Shown: positions 8,535 to 18,234 of the stretch, piece by piece | Layout: every line of letters starts with the position of its first letter | How positions within the stretch are numbered: position 1 is the stretch's first letter | Source: Bacteroidota bacterium | GTDB lineage: Bacteria > Bacteroidota > Ignavibacteria > Kapaibacteriales > HRBIN21 | Assembly: GCA_030550275.1 (NCBI GenBank) | Contig: JAUQPR010000009.1 | Coordinates: forward strand, 33,002 to 97,001 | Length of the DNA stretch: 64,000 bases | Reading direction: 5' to 3' | Notes under the pieces: model-generated | Told to the model about the DNA's origin: nothing | The model's database searches: none | Seen by the model: the letters and a program-made list of their open reading frames with translations, nothing else | Made by a program: the position numbers and the translations under genes

Positions 8535-9425
8535 ATGGCGCTGTCCATCGCCGAGTTCGCGGCGCTGCTGGAGCAGGAGCTTCCCTCAGCGAGCGCAAGC
8601 GAAGGCGACCGAACGGGATTGCAAATCCAGGCAGGGCAGCAAACGGTCCATTCGGTGCTGCTCTGCTATGAAGTCACCGAGGAGGTCATCCAGGAAGCCC
8701 GCCAGAGAGACTGCAACCTGATTGTGGCGTTCCACCCGCTGATCTTCCATCCCCTCCTTGCGCTGACGGAAGAGGACCGGGTTGGGCGGCTGTGCTCTCA
8801 GCTCATTCGGTACGGAATTGCGCTCTGGGTGGTCCACACCCGCTTTGATACCCATCCGGAAGGGACCTCTGCAGCGTTGGCTGCCGCCCTGGGGCTGCGG
8901 GTGCGGGCTCCTCTCCTTCCGCTGCCCCAGCTTCCCGGCTACGGCATGGGGGTAATTGCCGAGGCGGAGCCACCACTGCCGGCAGAGGAGTTCCTGTCGC
9001 GTGTCCAGGAGCGGCTTGGTGCGCCGCTCCGATACGCTCCCGGCGTGCAGGAGTGGATCGGTTCGGTTGCGCTCCTTGGTGGCAGTGGAGGGAGCTTCCT
9101 GCCGGCAGCGCTGCGCTGCGGAGTGGATGCCTTCGTGACGGGCGACCTGAAGTACCACGCCTTCCACGCCGCCGACCGGCGCCTCTGGCTCATTGACGCC
9201 GGGCATGCTGAAACGGAGCGCTTCGTTGTCCCGGCGCTCAACCGGCTCCTGCGCCGAGTACTTCCAGAACAGATCCCGGTGCACTGTGCCACCCAGTGGC
9301 ACTCCCCACTGCGGTGGCACCCCCCATATCCCCGAGTTGGTTCCACAGACGAGGCTTCCTCCTCCGATGCAGACGCAACTGTATTACCTGGCGCTCATCG
9401 CCACGTTGGACCGTCGCTTGGATGA
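8535..9425 (+). CDS. Nif3-like dinuclear metal centre protein (NIF3/YbgI family)
   Basis: A 296-residue member of the NIF3/DUF34 family, a toroidal hexamer with a two-metal site and a debated role (a GTP cyclohydrolase I-like or metal-homeostasis protein has been suggested). Metal-site segments are visible: VAFHPLIFHPL, VVHTRFDTHPEG, the VDAFVTGDLKYHAFH block and LIDAGHAETE. The ATG at 8535 is preferred because it begins the conserved domain (MALSIAEFAALLEQELP) and lies downstream of the promoter octamer; 8520 is an alternative. The last 59 nt overlap the next gene, so its extreme C-terminus is unusually long. Nif3 followed by a C4 zinc-ribbon protein and RNase HI is a conserved bacterial neighbourhood. 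Confidence 0.88.
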   Translation: MALSIAEFAALLEQELPSASASEGDRTGLQIQAGQQTVHSVLLCYEVTEEVIQEARQRDCNLIVAFHPLIFHPLLALTEEDRVGRLCSQLIRYGIALWVVHTRFDTHPEGTSAALAAALGLRVRAPLLPLPQLPGYGMGVIAEAEPPLPAEEFLSRVQERLGAPLRYAPGVQEWIGSVALLGGSGGSFLPAALRCGVDAFVTGDLKYHAFHAADRRLWLIDAGHAETERFVVPALNRLLRRVLPEQIPVHCATQWHSPLRWHPPYPRVGSTDEASSSDADATVLPGAHRHVGPSLG

Positions 9426-10104
9426 ACTTCAAGAAGACGTCGGGGAGCTCCCCGACCAGATCGCCCGCGCCCGCCAGAGTGTTGCCCACCACGAAGCACG
9501 CGTCAAGGAAACCCAGAGCATCATCGAGGAGATTCGCACCTTCCGTTCCACAGCACACGTCACGCTGCAGGAGCTGCGCGACCGCGAACAGCGCCTCTCC
9601 GAGCAGCAGTTCCGCGTGCGCAATAACCGCGAATTCGACGCCATCACGCGCGAAATCCAGAACATCCGCGCCGAACGCGACCGCATCGAACAGGAGCTGC
9701 GCAATTCGGTCATCAAGCTGGAGAACCTCGAACACCTCCTACAGCAGCAGCAGGAGGAGCTGCAGAAAGCCCAGCAGGAGCTCGCAGAGTTGGAGCACGC
9801 GCTGGAGCTCCTCAGCAGCAACCAAAGCGAAGAGCTGCAGCGCCTGACCCAGCTCCGCCAGGAGCTCAGCAGCAAGGTTCGCCCCGAACTCCTTGCCGAG
9901 TACGAGCGCATCCGCACCTTCCACCGTGATGCCGTCGTCCCGGTCCGGCGGGAAAGCTGCTCGGGATGCTACAACCGCGTCACCCCACAGCGGTTGGTCG
10001 AGATGCGCATGTACCGGGATCGCCTCTTCTTGTGCGAACACTGCGGTCGCATCCTCTATCCGGAGGAGCAGTTGCCGGAGCTGGAGGAGCTCTCCAACGT
10101 ATGA
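9367..10104 (+). CDS. C4-type zinc-ribbon coiled-coil protein (COG1579)
   Basis: A 245-residue protein. The first 180 or so residues are a long charged coiled coil rich in Glu, Gln, Arg and Leu (runs such as LLQQQQEELQKAQQELAE). The C-terminus is a four-Cys zinc ribbon with the pairs CSGCYNRVTPQ and CEHCGRILY. This is the COG1579 layout; its function is unknown, with nucleic-acid or nucleotide binding suspected. It starts inside the end of the Nif3-like gene, and its TGA overlaps the ATG of the RNase HI gene (ATGA), so the three are probably co-translated. The ATG at 9367 (MQTQLYYLALIATLDRR) is the natural start. Confidence 0.87.
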   Translation: MQTQLYYLALIATLDRRLDELQEDVGELPDQIARARQSVAHHEARVKETQSIIEEIRTFRSTAHVTLQELRDREQRLSEQQFRVRNNREFDAITREIQNIRAERDRIEQELRNSVIKLENLEHLLQQQQEELQKAQQELAELEHALELLSSNQSEELQRLTQLRQELSSKVRPELLAEYERIRTFHRDAVVPVRRESCSGCYNRVTPQRLVEMRMYRDRLFLCEHCGRILYPEEQLPELEELSNV

Positions 10105-10574
10105 AGCTGCTGGTCTACGTAGATGGCGCCGCGCTGGGCAACCCGGGTCCGGCAGGCATCGGTGTTGTCATTACCACTGAAGCGGGCGAGCCGCTGGTCC
10201 AATGTGGAGAACCCATCGGGAGCACCACGAACAACGTTGCCGAATACCGCGCGCTGCTGCGCGCACTGGAGCTCCTTCACGCGTGGGGGCAGCCTCTGGA
10301 AGCCGTCACCATCCGCAGCGATAGCCAGTTGCTGGTGCGTCAGCTCAGCGGCGAATACGCCGTGCGATTGCCCCATTTGCAACAGCTCCACGCCGCCGCA
10401 CATGCGGCACTGGAGCAGCTCCGTGCACGCGTCCGCATCGAGTACGTCGAGCGCGAGCAGAACCGGGTTGCCGACCGCCTGGCAAAGCTGGGAGCGCGGC
10501 TGTCGGCGCTCGCTGCTGCAAAGAGGCTGCCGGATGATTCGTCTTCATCCCTGGGCATTGACACAACGGGGTAG
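10101..10574 (+). CDS. Ribonuclease HI family protein
   Basis: A 157-residue RNase H fold protein that would cut RNA in RNA-DNA hybrids. The conserved acidic core is present: the first Asp in LLVYVDGAALGNPGPAGIG, Glu in NNVAEYRALLRAL, Asp in IRSDSQLLVRQL and a late Asp in REQNRVADRLAK. The TTNNVAEYRAL form is typical of the short bacterial RNase HI group often found near COG1579 genes. Its ATG overlaps the previous stop by ATGA. Its TAG ends exactly where the RNase P RNA begins, so the RNA is probably released from a common transcript by processing, or its promoter lies inside this gene. Confidence 0.9.
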   Translation: MKLLVYVDGAALGNPGPAGIGVVITTEAGEPLVQCGEPIGSTTNNVAEYRALLRALELLHAWGQPLEAVTIRSDSQLLVRQLSGEYAVRLPHLQQLHAAAHAALEQLRARVRIEYVEREQNRVADRLAKLGARLSALAAAKRLPDDSSSSLGIDTTG

Positions 10575-11013
<439 letters not shown>

Positions 11014-11048
11014 CCCCGCAATTCCGTTGCACCGAACCGGGCGGACCG

Positions 11049-11357
11049 ATGCAGCTTCCGGAGGACCCTCTCCTGCGTGAACTTCTGCCGGAGTTTCTGC
11101 AGCATTGCCACAGTACCATCGGGCACATCCTCGATGCAGCGCAGGCGCACAATGAACAGGAGCTCTACCGCTCCGGACACACCCTCAAGGGAACCGCGCT
11201 GCAGTTCGGTCTCACCGAGCTGGCAGAGCTGGGCATCCAGTTGATGGACTGTGCCCGCCATCACCGGTGGGAGGATGTCCCAGCGCTGTGCCAAACACTG
11301 CAGCAGATGCTGCATTCGCTGCAGACGCAGTTGAACAACACCGCCCCCAGCCCATGA
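11049..11357 (+). CDS. Histidine-containing phosphotransfer (HPt) domain protein
   Basis: A 102-residue stand-alone HPt domain, a four-helix phosphorelay carrier that passes phosphate between receiver domains. The phosphoacceptor motif is H44-T-L-K47-G48 in SGHTLKGTALQFGLTEL, followed by the typical amphipathic helix LAELGIQLMDCAR. The ATG at 11049 (MQLPEDPLLRELLPE) is chosen; in-frame codons further upstream would read into the RNase P RNA. Its TGA overlaps the next ATG (ATGA). No hybrid kinase lies beside it, but a receiver protein (PorX) and a pseudo-kinase occur within 6 kb, so a relay partner may be local or distant. Confidence 0.85.
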   Translation: MQLPEDPLLRELLPEFLQHCHSTIGHILDAAQAHNEQELYRSGHTLKGTALQFGLTELAELGIQLMDCARHHRWEDVPALCQTLQQMLHSLQTQLNNTAPSP

Positions 11358-11845
11358 AGCACACATGGCTGTCGGCACTCCTGCTTGCCCTCTGCTGCGC
11401 ATACTCCAGTGCGCAACCCCGCATCGCCGTCCTCCCCTTCCGCAACATGGACGGAGACCTGCGCTACAACCTCTGGTGCTACCGCTTTGCCGATAGCATT
11501 GCTGCCCTGCTTGAGCGCGCCGATACCAGCGGGAAATCCTACTACATCATCCCGCGCGATTCACTGGAGCTGGTGCTGGGCGAGCTGAATTTGGACCCCA
11601 CAACTCCGCAGTACGACTCCGACATCTGGAAAGCCGCCCAACTCCTGCAAGCACGATACGTGGTCACGGGCAACTTCAATCTGCTGCCGGGCAAAATCTT
11701 GCTCAACGCCTACCTCTACGACGTTCGCACGAAGCTGGCGCGCGCAACCGCGCAGAATCTCTACCGCCCAGAATCCCAAGCCGATGAGCTGGCTGCTCTG
11801 GTTGTGCAACAACTGCTCCCTCGGCTGCAGCATGGCACACGGTGA
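11354..11845 (+). CDS. Exported CsgG/LpoB/FlgO-like small protein
   Basis: A 163-residue protein with an N-terminal signal peptide (MKHTWLSALLLALCCAYSSA, cleavage probably after SSA). The mature part begins with RIAVLPFRNMDGD, the first strand of the TolB-N/CsgG/LpoB/FlgO fold, and has the matching ARYVVTGNFNLL strand about 90 residues later. Such proteins sit in the periplasm or outer membrane and often modulate cell-wall synthesis or secretion complexes. No clear lipobox is present, so it may be soluble. It is translationally coupled to the HPt gene (ATGA) and overlaps rimM by 14 nt. The specific role is unknown. Confidence 0.7.
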   Translation: MKHTWLSALLLALCCAYSSAQPRIAVLPFRNMDGDLRYNLWCYRFADSIAALLERADTSGKSYYIIPRDSLELVLGELNLDPTTPQYDSDIWKAAQLLQARYVVTGNFNLLPGKILLNAYLYDVRTKLARATAQNLYRPESQADELAALVVQQLLPRLQHGTR

Positions 11846-12428
11846 GCGGCTCCGCTACATCGGAACCCTCGTGCGCACACACGGCATCAACGGAGCGTTG
11901 GTGCTGCACTGCGACTCACACCGCGACGCGGTACAGCTACGTCCGGGAATGACGCTGCAGATAGGCTATTCGGCCAGATTTGCGCTCCCCTATACGCTGC
12001 GCCGCTTCCGCTCTACTCCCCGGGGAATCATCCTCGAGCTGGAGCAGGTGCACACCCTTGCCCAAGCCCGCCAGCTCCTCGAACAAGGAGTCTTTGTCGC
12101 CGAGGACCTCGTTGTACCAGCTCAAGCGGAAACGACCGCCGAGTACGCTCTCGACGAGGTGCTCGGCTGCACGGTCATCACCGACGAAGGTGCCTACCTG
12201 GGCACGGTCGTGGACGTATGGCTGCTTCCCGCAAACGACGTCTGGGTGGTGGAGACCGAGAGTGCGTACCTGCCGCTGCCTGTCATCTCCGAGGTTGTGC
12301 GCTCGGTTGACCTTCACCAGCGCCGTATCCTCGTTACTTTGCTGCCGGGATTGCTGGAGATCGCTCAACCCAAGCGTGTGCACACCGACCATGCCGGAGA
12401 CGCCGCAGACGGAGTTGATGCGGATTGA
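11832..12428 (+). CDS. rimM: 16S rRNA processing protein RimM
   Basis: Ribosome maturation factor that binds S19 and assists 30S head assembly. The 198-residue product has the N-terminal RimM barrel ([22 protein letters not shown]) and a C-terminal PRC-barrel ([24 protein letters not shown], then [11 protein letters not shown]). The ATG at 11832 begins just upstream of the conserved start and overlaps the preceding gene by 14 nt; the trmD start lies 11 nt before its stop. rimM-trmD coupling is common in bacteria. A short Asp/Ala-rich tail is added at the C-terminus. Confidence 0.95.
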   Translation: MAHGERLRYIGTLVRTHGINGALVLHCDSHRDAVQLRPGMTLQIGYSARFALPYTLRRFRSTPRGIILELEQVHTLAQARQLLEQGVFVAEDLVVPAQAETTAEYALDEVLGCTVITDEGAYLGTVVDVWLLPANDVWVVETESAYLPLPVISEVVRSVDLHQRRILVTLLPGLLEIAQPKRVHTDHAGDAADGVDAD

Positions 12429-13143
12429 TATCGTCACGGCTGTGCCGCAGATCATCGAGCCGGTGCTGGGGCAGAGCATCCTCGGGCGCGCCCAGCGGAA
12501 GGGGATCGTACGCATCGTCGTGCACGACCTGCACCACTACGGGGTCGACCGCCACGGGCACATTGACGATGCCCCGTACGGTGGAGGTCCTGGTATGGTC
12601 ATCCGCTGCGAGCCCGTGTTCGCCTGTATCGAGAAGCTCCAAGCCGAACGCCACTACGACGAGGTCATCTACATGACCGCCGATGGAGAGCGGCTCACGC
12701 AGTCGCTGGTCAACCAACTCTCGTTATGCCGCAACCTGATCATCCTGGCAGGGCACTACAAGGGCGTGGACCAGCGCATCCGCGATGTCCTCGTTACGCG
12801 CGAGATCTCCATCGGCGACTACGTCCTCACCGGTGGGGAGCTCCCGGCACTGGTGCTGGTGGACGCCATCGTGCGCCTCCTGCCGGGCGTGCTCAACGAC
12901 CCCGAATCGGCGCTGGAGGACTCCTTCCAGAGCGGGCTGCTGGAACCCCCCATCTACACGCGCCCGGCAGACTTCCGAGGCTACAAGGTCCCAGAGGTGC
13001 TGCTCAGTGGCGACCACGAAGCAATCCGCCGCTGGCGCTACGAACAGGCGCTGCGCAAAACGCTGGAGCGCCGCCCCGATCTCCTTGCGGATGCCGACCC
13101 CGAACTCCTCAAATCGCGCTGCCATGGAAGCTCCTCCACGTAA
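12418..13143 (+). CDS. trmD: tRNA (guanine-37-N1)-methyltransferase TrmD
   Basis: SPOUT-class methyltransferase that makes m1G37 in tRNAs reading CNN and some GNN codons, preventing +1 frameshifting. The 241-residue product starts [10 protein letters not shown] and has [32 protein letters not shown], the knot segment [20 protein letters not shown] and the domain linker [21 protein letters not shown]. Length and start are normal. It overlaps rimM by 11 nt and queC by 20 nt. Confidence 0.97.
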   Translation: MRIDIVTAVPQIIEPVLGQSILGRAQRKGIVRIVVHDLHHYGVDRHGHIDDAPYGGGPGMVIRCEPVFACIEKLQAERHYDEVIYMTADGERLTQSLVNQLSLCRNLIILAGHYKGVDQRIRDVLVTREISIGDYVLTGGELPALVLVDAIVRLLPGVLNDPESALEDSFQSGLLEPPIYTRPADFRGYKVPEVLLSGDHEAIRRWRYEQALRKTLERRPDLLADADPELLKSRCHGSSST

Positions 13144-13822
13144 GCTCGCCGTTGTGCTCATGAGCGGCGGGATGGACTCCGCCGTCACAGCCGCCTTGGT
13201 CCGCCAGCAGGGCTACGAGCTGGCAGCGCTCCACGTGACCTACGGGCACCGCACGGCGAACGCAGAACGGCGCGCATTCGAGGCTCTCTGCCAATTCTGG
13301 AACGTACAGCACCGCCTCGTGGTCTCCATCGAGCACCTGCGCGTCATCGGCGGCAGTGCTTTGACCGACCCCACAATTCCCGTACCCGAAGGGAAGCTCG
13401 AGCGCGAGGGCATCCCACCCACGTACGTTCCCTTCCGCAATGCGAACCTGCTTAGCATCGCCACCAGCTGGGCGGAGGTACTCGGCGCCGCTGCCATCGC
13501 CATCGGCGCAGTTGAAGAGGATTCCAGCGGCTATCCCGATTGCCGCCAGGTCTTCTACGAGGCGTTCCAGCGCGTCATTGATTTGGGCACGCGCCCGGAG
13601 ACCCAAATCCAACTCCTGACGCCGGTCATCCACCTGCGCAAGCACGAGATTGTTGCCACCGGGCACCGGCTCGGTGTGCCCTTTGAGCTGACCTGGTCCT
13701 GCTATCAGCGCGAGGACATCGCCTGCGGGGAGTGCGACTCCTGCCTGCTGCGGCTTCGTGGCTTTGCCCGCGCCGGAATCCCAGACCCACTCCCGTACGC
13801 CCGGCAGCCTGTGGTGGGTTAA
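13124..13822 (+). CDS. queC: 7-cyano-7-deazaguanine synthase QueC
   Basis: ATP-dependent enzyme that converts 7-carboxy-7-deazaguanine to preQ0 in queuosine biosynthesis. The 232-residue product has the PP-loop [16 protein letters not shown], the [17 protein letters not shown] region and the C-terminal zinc site with Cys in TWSCYQ and CGECDSC. The ATG at 13124 gives the usual short leader before the PP-loop. It overlaps trmD by 20 nt and is last in the tRNA-maturation group; no other queuosine gene or preQ1 riboswitch is seen in the window. Confidence 0.95.
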   Translation: MEAPPRKLAVVLMSGGMDSAVTAALVRQQGYELAALHVTYGHRTANAERRAFEALCQFWNVQHRLVVSIEHLRVIGGSALTDPTIPVPEGKLEREGIPPTYVPFRNANLLSIATSWAEVLGAAAIAIGAVEEDSSGYPDCRQVFYEAFQRVIDLGTRPETQIQLLTPVIHLRKHEIVATGHRLGVPFELTWSCYQREDIACGECDSCLLRLRGFARAGIPDPLPYARQPVVG

Positions 13823-13884
13823 ACTTTCCCGCCGAGCAGCCGATACTTCCACCGCACAGTCGAGTTGCCAAAGGTGGGGCACCT

Positions 13885-16107
13885 ATGCCTGTCGGGAAGG
13901 GCTACGAAGAACTTTTTGCCGAAGTCGCACAGCGCCGGGTTGGAACGCGCCGAATTCGCCTGTGGGTGCCTGCGCTCCTGGTGCTGCTGTTCGTGCTGGG
14001 GATAAGCCTGACGCTGTGGTACCTGACGAAGGAGCGCATCGAAAGCGAGCAGCGCGCCCTCTTTGAGCGCTCCGTCTCCTCCGTTGTAAGCCGGCTGCAG
14101 CAGCGGTACCGCGACCACGAACGGGTTTTGCGCTCGCTTCAGGCACTCTACGGCAGCTTCGTCCACGTCGTGCGGGACATCTTCGAGCTCTACGCCGCCA
14201 TCCCGGTGCGGCAGTCTCCGGCAGTGTTGACCATCGGGTATGCCCCGTGCGTTGAAGCATCACGCCTGGGAGCGTTCCTGCATTATGCCCGCTCGGAGCG
14301 CTTCTATGACTACCGCCTTCGCCCGCCGGTCATTGTGGACTCGCTGCTCTTCCCGCTGCTCTACGTCGTGCCCACCGACAGCGCTCCCGAATGGGTGGGC
14401 TGGAATGCTGCCACCGACCCACCCCGAAGAGCCGCCATTGTGCGCGCCTACACCGAGGGTCGCCTCACGGCAACCCCGTGGATGCCCTTGCGCACGACGC
14501 CGGATACCGTCTGGGGGTTCGTCCTCGTTGCACCGCTGTACCGGTCCCAGCCGCATGCGTTTGCCGAGCTGCAAACCGCTCACGGATACGTCGAGGGCGT
14601 GCTCCTGATGGAGATTGACGGACGCCGGTTCATCAACTCCGCTTTTTCTCCGCCTGCGCCGACGGATTCGCTCATCGTGCTGGAGTGCTACGACGTGGTT
14701 CTCCCGGCGGGCAAACGCCAACGGATTGCACAATCGCCGAATCGAGCCAATGTCCCCGAGCAGTTCACCCCCGTCCTTGCTGAAACACAGCAGTTGGTGC
14801 TTGCCGACCGCGCTCTCGAGCTCCTCTTTGCCACCGTGCCCCAATTCGGCCGAGGTTCTCAGCGCTGGGTGCCATGGCTGGTGCTCGGCGGTGGGGTCCT
14901 CACCAGCTTCATCGCCTTCGGCTTTGTGCTCTCTCTGGTGAGCACCCGTGCGCGCGCGGTGGCACTGGCTGAGCAGATGACCCGGGCGCAGCGCCGCATC
15001 CTGGAAGCCTCGCACGACATCATCGCCGTCTGGAGCGCCGACGGGCTCTGGCGCAGCGTCAATCCCGCCATCAGAGCTACTCTGGGATACGCCCCGGAGC
15101 AGCTCCTGGGCACAGCTGTTGAGGCATTGGTGGTTCCCTCCGCGCGGGCAAGCCTCCAGCGCGCCATTCACGAAGCCCCCGATGAACAGCCCTTCCTCCT
15201 GGAGCTTCCCATGCAGAGCGCTCACGGAGAGGAGCGCTGGATTGGGTGGAACCTCACCCGCTCCGCTGCCGATGGACTCATCTACGCCATCGGACGCGAC
15301 ATCACCGCGCAGAAGGAGCTTCAGCGTCGCCAGCTCCTCACGCAGCGCCAGCTCCAGCTGTCCCAGCAATGGGCACTGGCGGCAAGCGAATTCAAAACCG
15401 ATTTCGTGCGCCGCCTGGGCTTCCAGCTCCGCAACGGGCTCACCGGTCTGCTGGGCTTTGCGCAGCTCCTGGCGGAGCGCCAATACAGCACCGAGGAGGA
15501 AGCCCAGGAGTACGCCCACGCAATCCAAGAGAGCGCCGAATACCTCTTCAGCTTGGTTGCCGAAAGCCTGGAGGGCGAGGAGCCTCCGCTTGAACAGCCC
15601 ACACAGCCCATCGCTCCCATTCTCACACAGCTTGCCGACGAGCTGGCGCGGCAGCGTCCACAGGCACGCCTCTCTGTGTACGGCGTCTCCGAGGAGCTCG
15701 CTACTCCGGCAAATGCTGAGCTCCTGCACCAGGCGCTCCAGGCACTCCTCCTGGGCATATGCCCGCAGGAGACCCCTATCGAGCTCTCCTGCCGAATCGA
15801 GTCGAACCTCGCCGAAGGCAGCGCGGAGTGGACGATCACCGCACCGGCAACCGACCTCGTGCAGCGCGCACTGGAGCTGATGCGCCAAGCTTCCCCATTG
15901 CATGCGCTTGAGCAGGACGATACCGGCACAGTCTTCCAGCTCCTGCTGGCGCAGGCGCTCATCGAGCGGCTGCATTCGCGGCTCAGCATCGAAAGCGTTG
16001 ATTCCATGCTCGTTGCTGTTTTCACACTCCCCATCCAGCGCCAGTTCCTGGCGGCTGCAGCACAGCCACACCATCCTTCGGCACGGCAGGCGGCGGAAAA
16101 GGTCTAA
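13885..16107 (+). CDS. CHASE-PAS membrane sensor with degenerate histidine-kinase module (pseudo-kinase)
   Basis: A 740-residue inner-membrane sensor. TM1 is at about residues 27-47 (LWVPALLVLLFVLGISL), followed by a periplasmic CHASE domain (about 60-260, with YVVPTDSAPEWVGWNAATD), TM2 at about 327-352, a PAS domain (about 370-490) and a HisKA/HATPase-like C-terminus. The H-box reads RRLGFQLRNGLTGLLGF where active kinases have SHELRTPL-type sequence: Phe513 occupies the phosphoacceptor His position. The N-box is ALLLGI instead of NLLxNA, and the G-box lacks GTGLGL (it reads DDTGTVFQLLL). It therefore looks unable to autophosphorylate but may still sense and dimerise. A GGTGGGG ribosome site precedes the ATG at 13885. 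The OmpA-type gene follows after 39 nt. Confidence 0.85.
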   Translation: MPVGKGYEELFAEVAQRRVGTRRIRLWVPALLVLLFVLGISLTLWYLTKERIESEQRALFERSVSSVVSRLQQRYRDHERVLRSLQALYGSFVHVVRDIFELYAAIPVRQSPAVLTIGYAPCVEASRLGAFLHYARSERFYDYRLRPPVIVDSLLFPLLYVVPTDSAPEWVGWNAATDPPRRAAIVRAYTEGRLTATPWMPLRTTPDTVWGFVLVAPLYRSQPHAFAELQTAHGYVEGVLLMEIDGRRFINSAFSPPAPTDSLIVLECYDVVLPAGKRQRIAQSPNRANVPEQFTPVLAETQQLVLADRALELLFATVPQFGRGSQRWVPWLVLGGGVLTSFIAFGFVLSLVSTRARAVALAEQMTRAQRRILEASHDIIAVWSADGLWRSVNPAIRATLGYAPEQLLGTAVEALVVPSARASLQRAIHEAPDEQPFLLELPMQSAHGEERWIGWNLTRSAADGLIYAIGRDITAQKELQRRQLLTQRQLQLSQQWALAASEFKTDFVRRLGFQLRNGLTGLLGFAQLLAERQYSTEEEAQEYAHAIQESAEYLFSLVAESLEGEEPPLEQPTQPIAPILTQLADELARQRPQARLSVYGVSEELATPANAELLHQALQALLLGICPQETPIELSCRIESNLAEGSAEWTITAPATDLVQRALELMRQASPLHALEQDDTGTVFQLLLAQALIERLHSRLSIESVDSMLVAVFTLPIQRQFLAAAAQPHHPSARQAAEKV

Positions 16108-16146
16108 TTTCGCCCTGCAGTACTGTTGCGCCAGCTCGTGCGTGGC

Positions 16147-18234
16147 ATGCGGGCAGTGCTCCTTCTGGCGGCAGCGGCAAGCCTCTTGAGCGCGCAGCCG
16201 CCGCCAAAACCCTGGATACGGCTTGGAGCGTTTGCCGGATACGGGGCGACCATATACGCAGCGGACTTCCGGCAGTTGCCCGGCATCCCCAACTGCTGTC
16301 CTGGCTTCGATGGTGGGCGCGGAACGGGGCTGAGCCTTGCGCTCATCGGCGAATACCCCTGGTACCCGCTTGCCTGGCTCAATGCGCAGTTGAGCTACTG
16401 GAACCTCTCCGGAAACCTCTGGAAGCAGGAGCAGATTGGCAACGTTGCGCTCGTCTCGCCCGGTGGGGATACCTCTGTGCTGCCCGCGCGGGTGGAGCAC
16501 GTCCTCAAGGCGCACATTGGTGTGATTGCACTCGAGGGCGGGGTGAGCTCGCGCTTCTTCGAGCGCTTCCTGCTGCGCGTGGGCATCATCGCCGCCCTTC
16601 CGGTACAAAAGCAGTTCGAGCAGTACGAGCGGCTGCTCTCGCCCGAGGGCTTCCTCTTTGCCCGTGAGGGAAGCCGTATCCGGAACCGCTACGCTGGCTC
16701 AATCCCGCAAGCGCCGGTCGCGCTCTTGGGTAGCTCCTTCAGTGTTGGCTATGCATTGCCCGCGGGCACAGATTGGGAGCTGCTGCCAACCCTTGCGTAC
16801 GCGATCTTCCTCAACAATCTCAGCAGCGTCCCGTGGAAGCCCTCCGCCCTGCGGGTCGGCTTGGCAGTGATGCGCACGCTGCGGCGCCCGCCGGAACCGC
16901 TCTACGACACCCTCTACCAGCGCGATACGCTCGCCGTGGAACAGGTGGGCTTGGAGAGCGAACGGCTCGACCTTGCCGAACGCACTATCTCCACCGATAC
17001 TCTCCGCACCGACGCCCTGATTCGCTACCGCACCACCATCGCGGAACGCTGGGTTCGGCGCATCCCGCGCCAACCTCGGCTGGAGCTCTCGCTCCGCTTT
17101 GCTCCCACTGCGGAGCCCGTACGCCTGGAGGAGCTGGAGCAGGAGGAGTTCTTCCCGCTCCTGCCCTACGTGTTCTTCCCCGAGGGCTCTGCCGATCTTG
17201 CGCGGACGCGCATGCGGCTGCTCTCGCCCCAGGAGGCTGCGGAGTTCGACGAGCGCGCCCTCCCAATGCAAACGCTGCAGCTCTACGCCCATCTGCTCAA
17301 CATCGTCGGCGCCCGCTTGAAGCAGCTCCCGCAGGCACGGCTGACCATTACCGGCTGCGTCAGTAACGTCGGGGAGGAGCAGGGCAACCTTGCGCTGGCA
17401 CGCCGGCGCGCCGAAGCGGTCCGGGACTACCTCATGCGGGTCTGGGGGATAGATTCCTCTCGGCTGGTACTGCGAGCCCGGCTGCTGCCGGCTGCGCCCT
17501 CAAATCCGGCAACGCCGGAGGGGCAGGAGGAGAACCGCCGCGTTGAGCTGAGCTCGGCAACCTGGGAGCTGCTCGCTCCGGTTCGGCTTGCCGAGATCGG
17601 CTACATCCTCACGCCCGCCACTCTCGAAGTGCTCCCGAGCGTCGAAACCGAAGCTGGTCTGGAGCATTGGGAGCTGGAGCTGCGCTCCGCCCGTCATGTT
17701 CTGGCAAGATCCGAAGGCAGCCAACTGCCGGCAGCGGTAGAGTTCGCCCCACCGGCGCAGCTCCTTTCGTTGGCGGATTCGCTCCTTGTGGCGCAGCTCC
17801 GCGTGCGCGACCGCTTTGGGCAGGAGCGGAGCGCCACCGCCGTGCTGCCGCTCCAGCGGCTCACACTGCGGCAGAAGCGCGCCGAACGCTTCGGCAATCA
17901 ACGGCGCGAACGCTTTGTGCTGACGCTGTTTGAGTTCGACAAAGCCACCCTCACCGCGGAGCACCGGCGTCTGCTACAGCTTGTGCGGCAGCGCCTGCGC
18001 CCCGGCATGCACCTTGTCATTGCTGGGTACACCGACCGCACTGGCGATCCCGCACACAACCGCCGCCTGGCTGAGCAGCGCTGCCAGAACGTCTGGCGCT
18101 TCCTGCAACAGCCCGGCATCACAGCGGAGCTACAGCCCATCGGCAGCGACGTCCTGCTCTACCCCAACGAGCTGCCCGAAGGACGCGCCTACAGCCGAAC
18201 CGTGCACATTGACCTCTTCAGCCCCATCGAGTAG
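16147..18234 (+). CDS. Outer-membrane protein with two OmpA-like domains
   Basis: A 695-residue exported protein; the ATG at 16147 gives signal peptide MRAVLLLAAAASLLSAQ (a TTG at 16126 is the only upstream alternative). Residues about 25-240 look like an outer-membrane beta-barrel (LGAFAGYGATIYAADF and alternating aromatic strands). Two OmpA-like peptidoglycan-binding domains follow. The first (about 338-465) has NLALARRRAEAVRDYL but reads GCVSNVGEEQ where GxTDxxG is expected, so its key Asp is lost. The second (about 588-695) is canonical, with FEFDKATL, GYTDRTGDPAHN and RRLAEQRCQNVW. It probably tethers the outer membrane to the wall. It ends base-to-base with the convergent minus-strand gene. 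Confidence 0.82.
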   Translation: MRAVLLLAAAASLLSAQPPPKPWIRLGAFAGYGATIYAADFRQLPGIPNCCPGFDGGRGTGLSLALIGEYPWYPLAWLNAQLSYWNLSGNLWKQEQIGNVALVSPGGDTSVLPARVEHVLKAHIGVIALEGGVSSRFFERFLLRVGIIAALPVQKQFEQYERLLSPEGFLFAREGSRIRNRYAGSIPQAPVALLGSSFSVGYALPAGTDWELLPTLAYAIFLNNLSSVPWKPSALRVGLAVMRTLRRPPEPLYDTLYQRDTLAVEQVGLESERLDLAERTISTDTLRTDALIRYRTTIAERWVRRIPRQPRLELSLRFAPTAEPVRLEELEQEEFFPLLPYVFFPEGSADLARTRMRLLSPQEAAEFDERALPMQTLQLYAHLLNIVGARLKQLPQARLTITGCVSNVGEEQGNLALARRRAEAVRDYLMRVWGIDSSRLVLRARLLPAAPSNPATPEGQEENRRVELSSATWELLAPVRLAEIGYILTPATLEVLPSVETEAGLEHWELELRSARHVLARSEGSQLPAAVEFAPPAQLLSLADSLLVAQLRVRDRFGQERSATAVLPLQRLTLRQKRAERFGNQRRERFVLTLFEFDKATLTAEHRRLLQLVRQRLRPGMHLVIAGYTDRTGDPAHNRRLAEQRCQNVWRFLQQPGITAELQPIGSDVLLYPNELPEGRAYSRTVHIDLFSPIE

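Noticed and set aside
13817..13826. TTAAACTTTC upstream of the pseudo-kinase as a -7 element
   Set aside because: It does not keep the TTTG half in register, so the match is too weak to report as a promoter.
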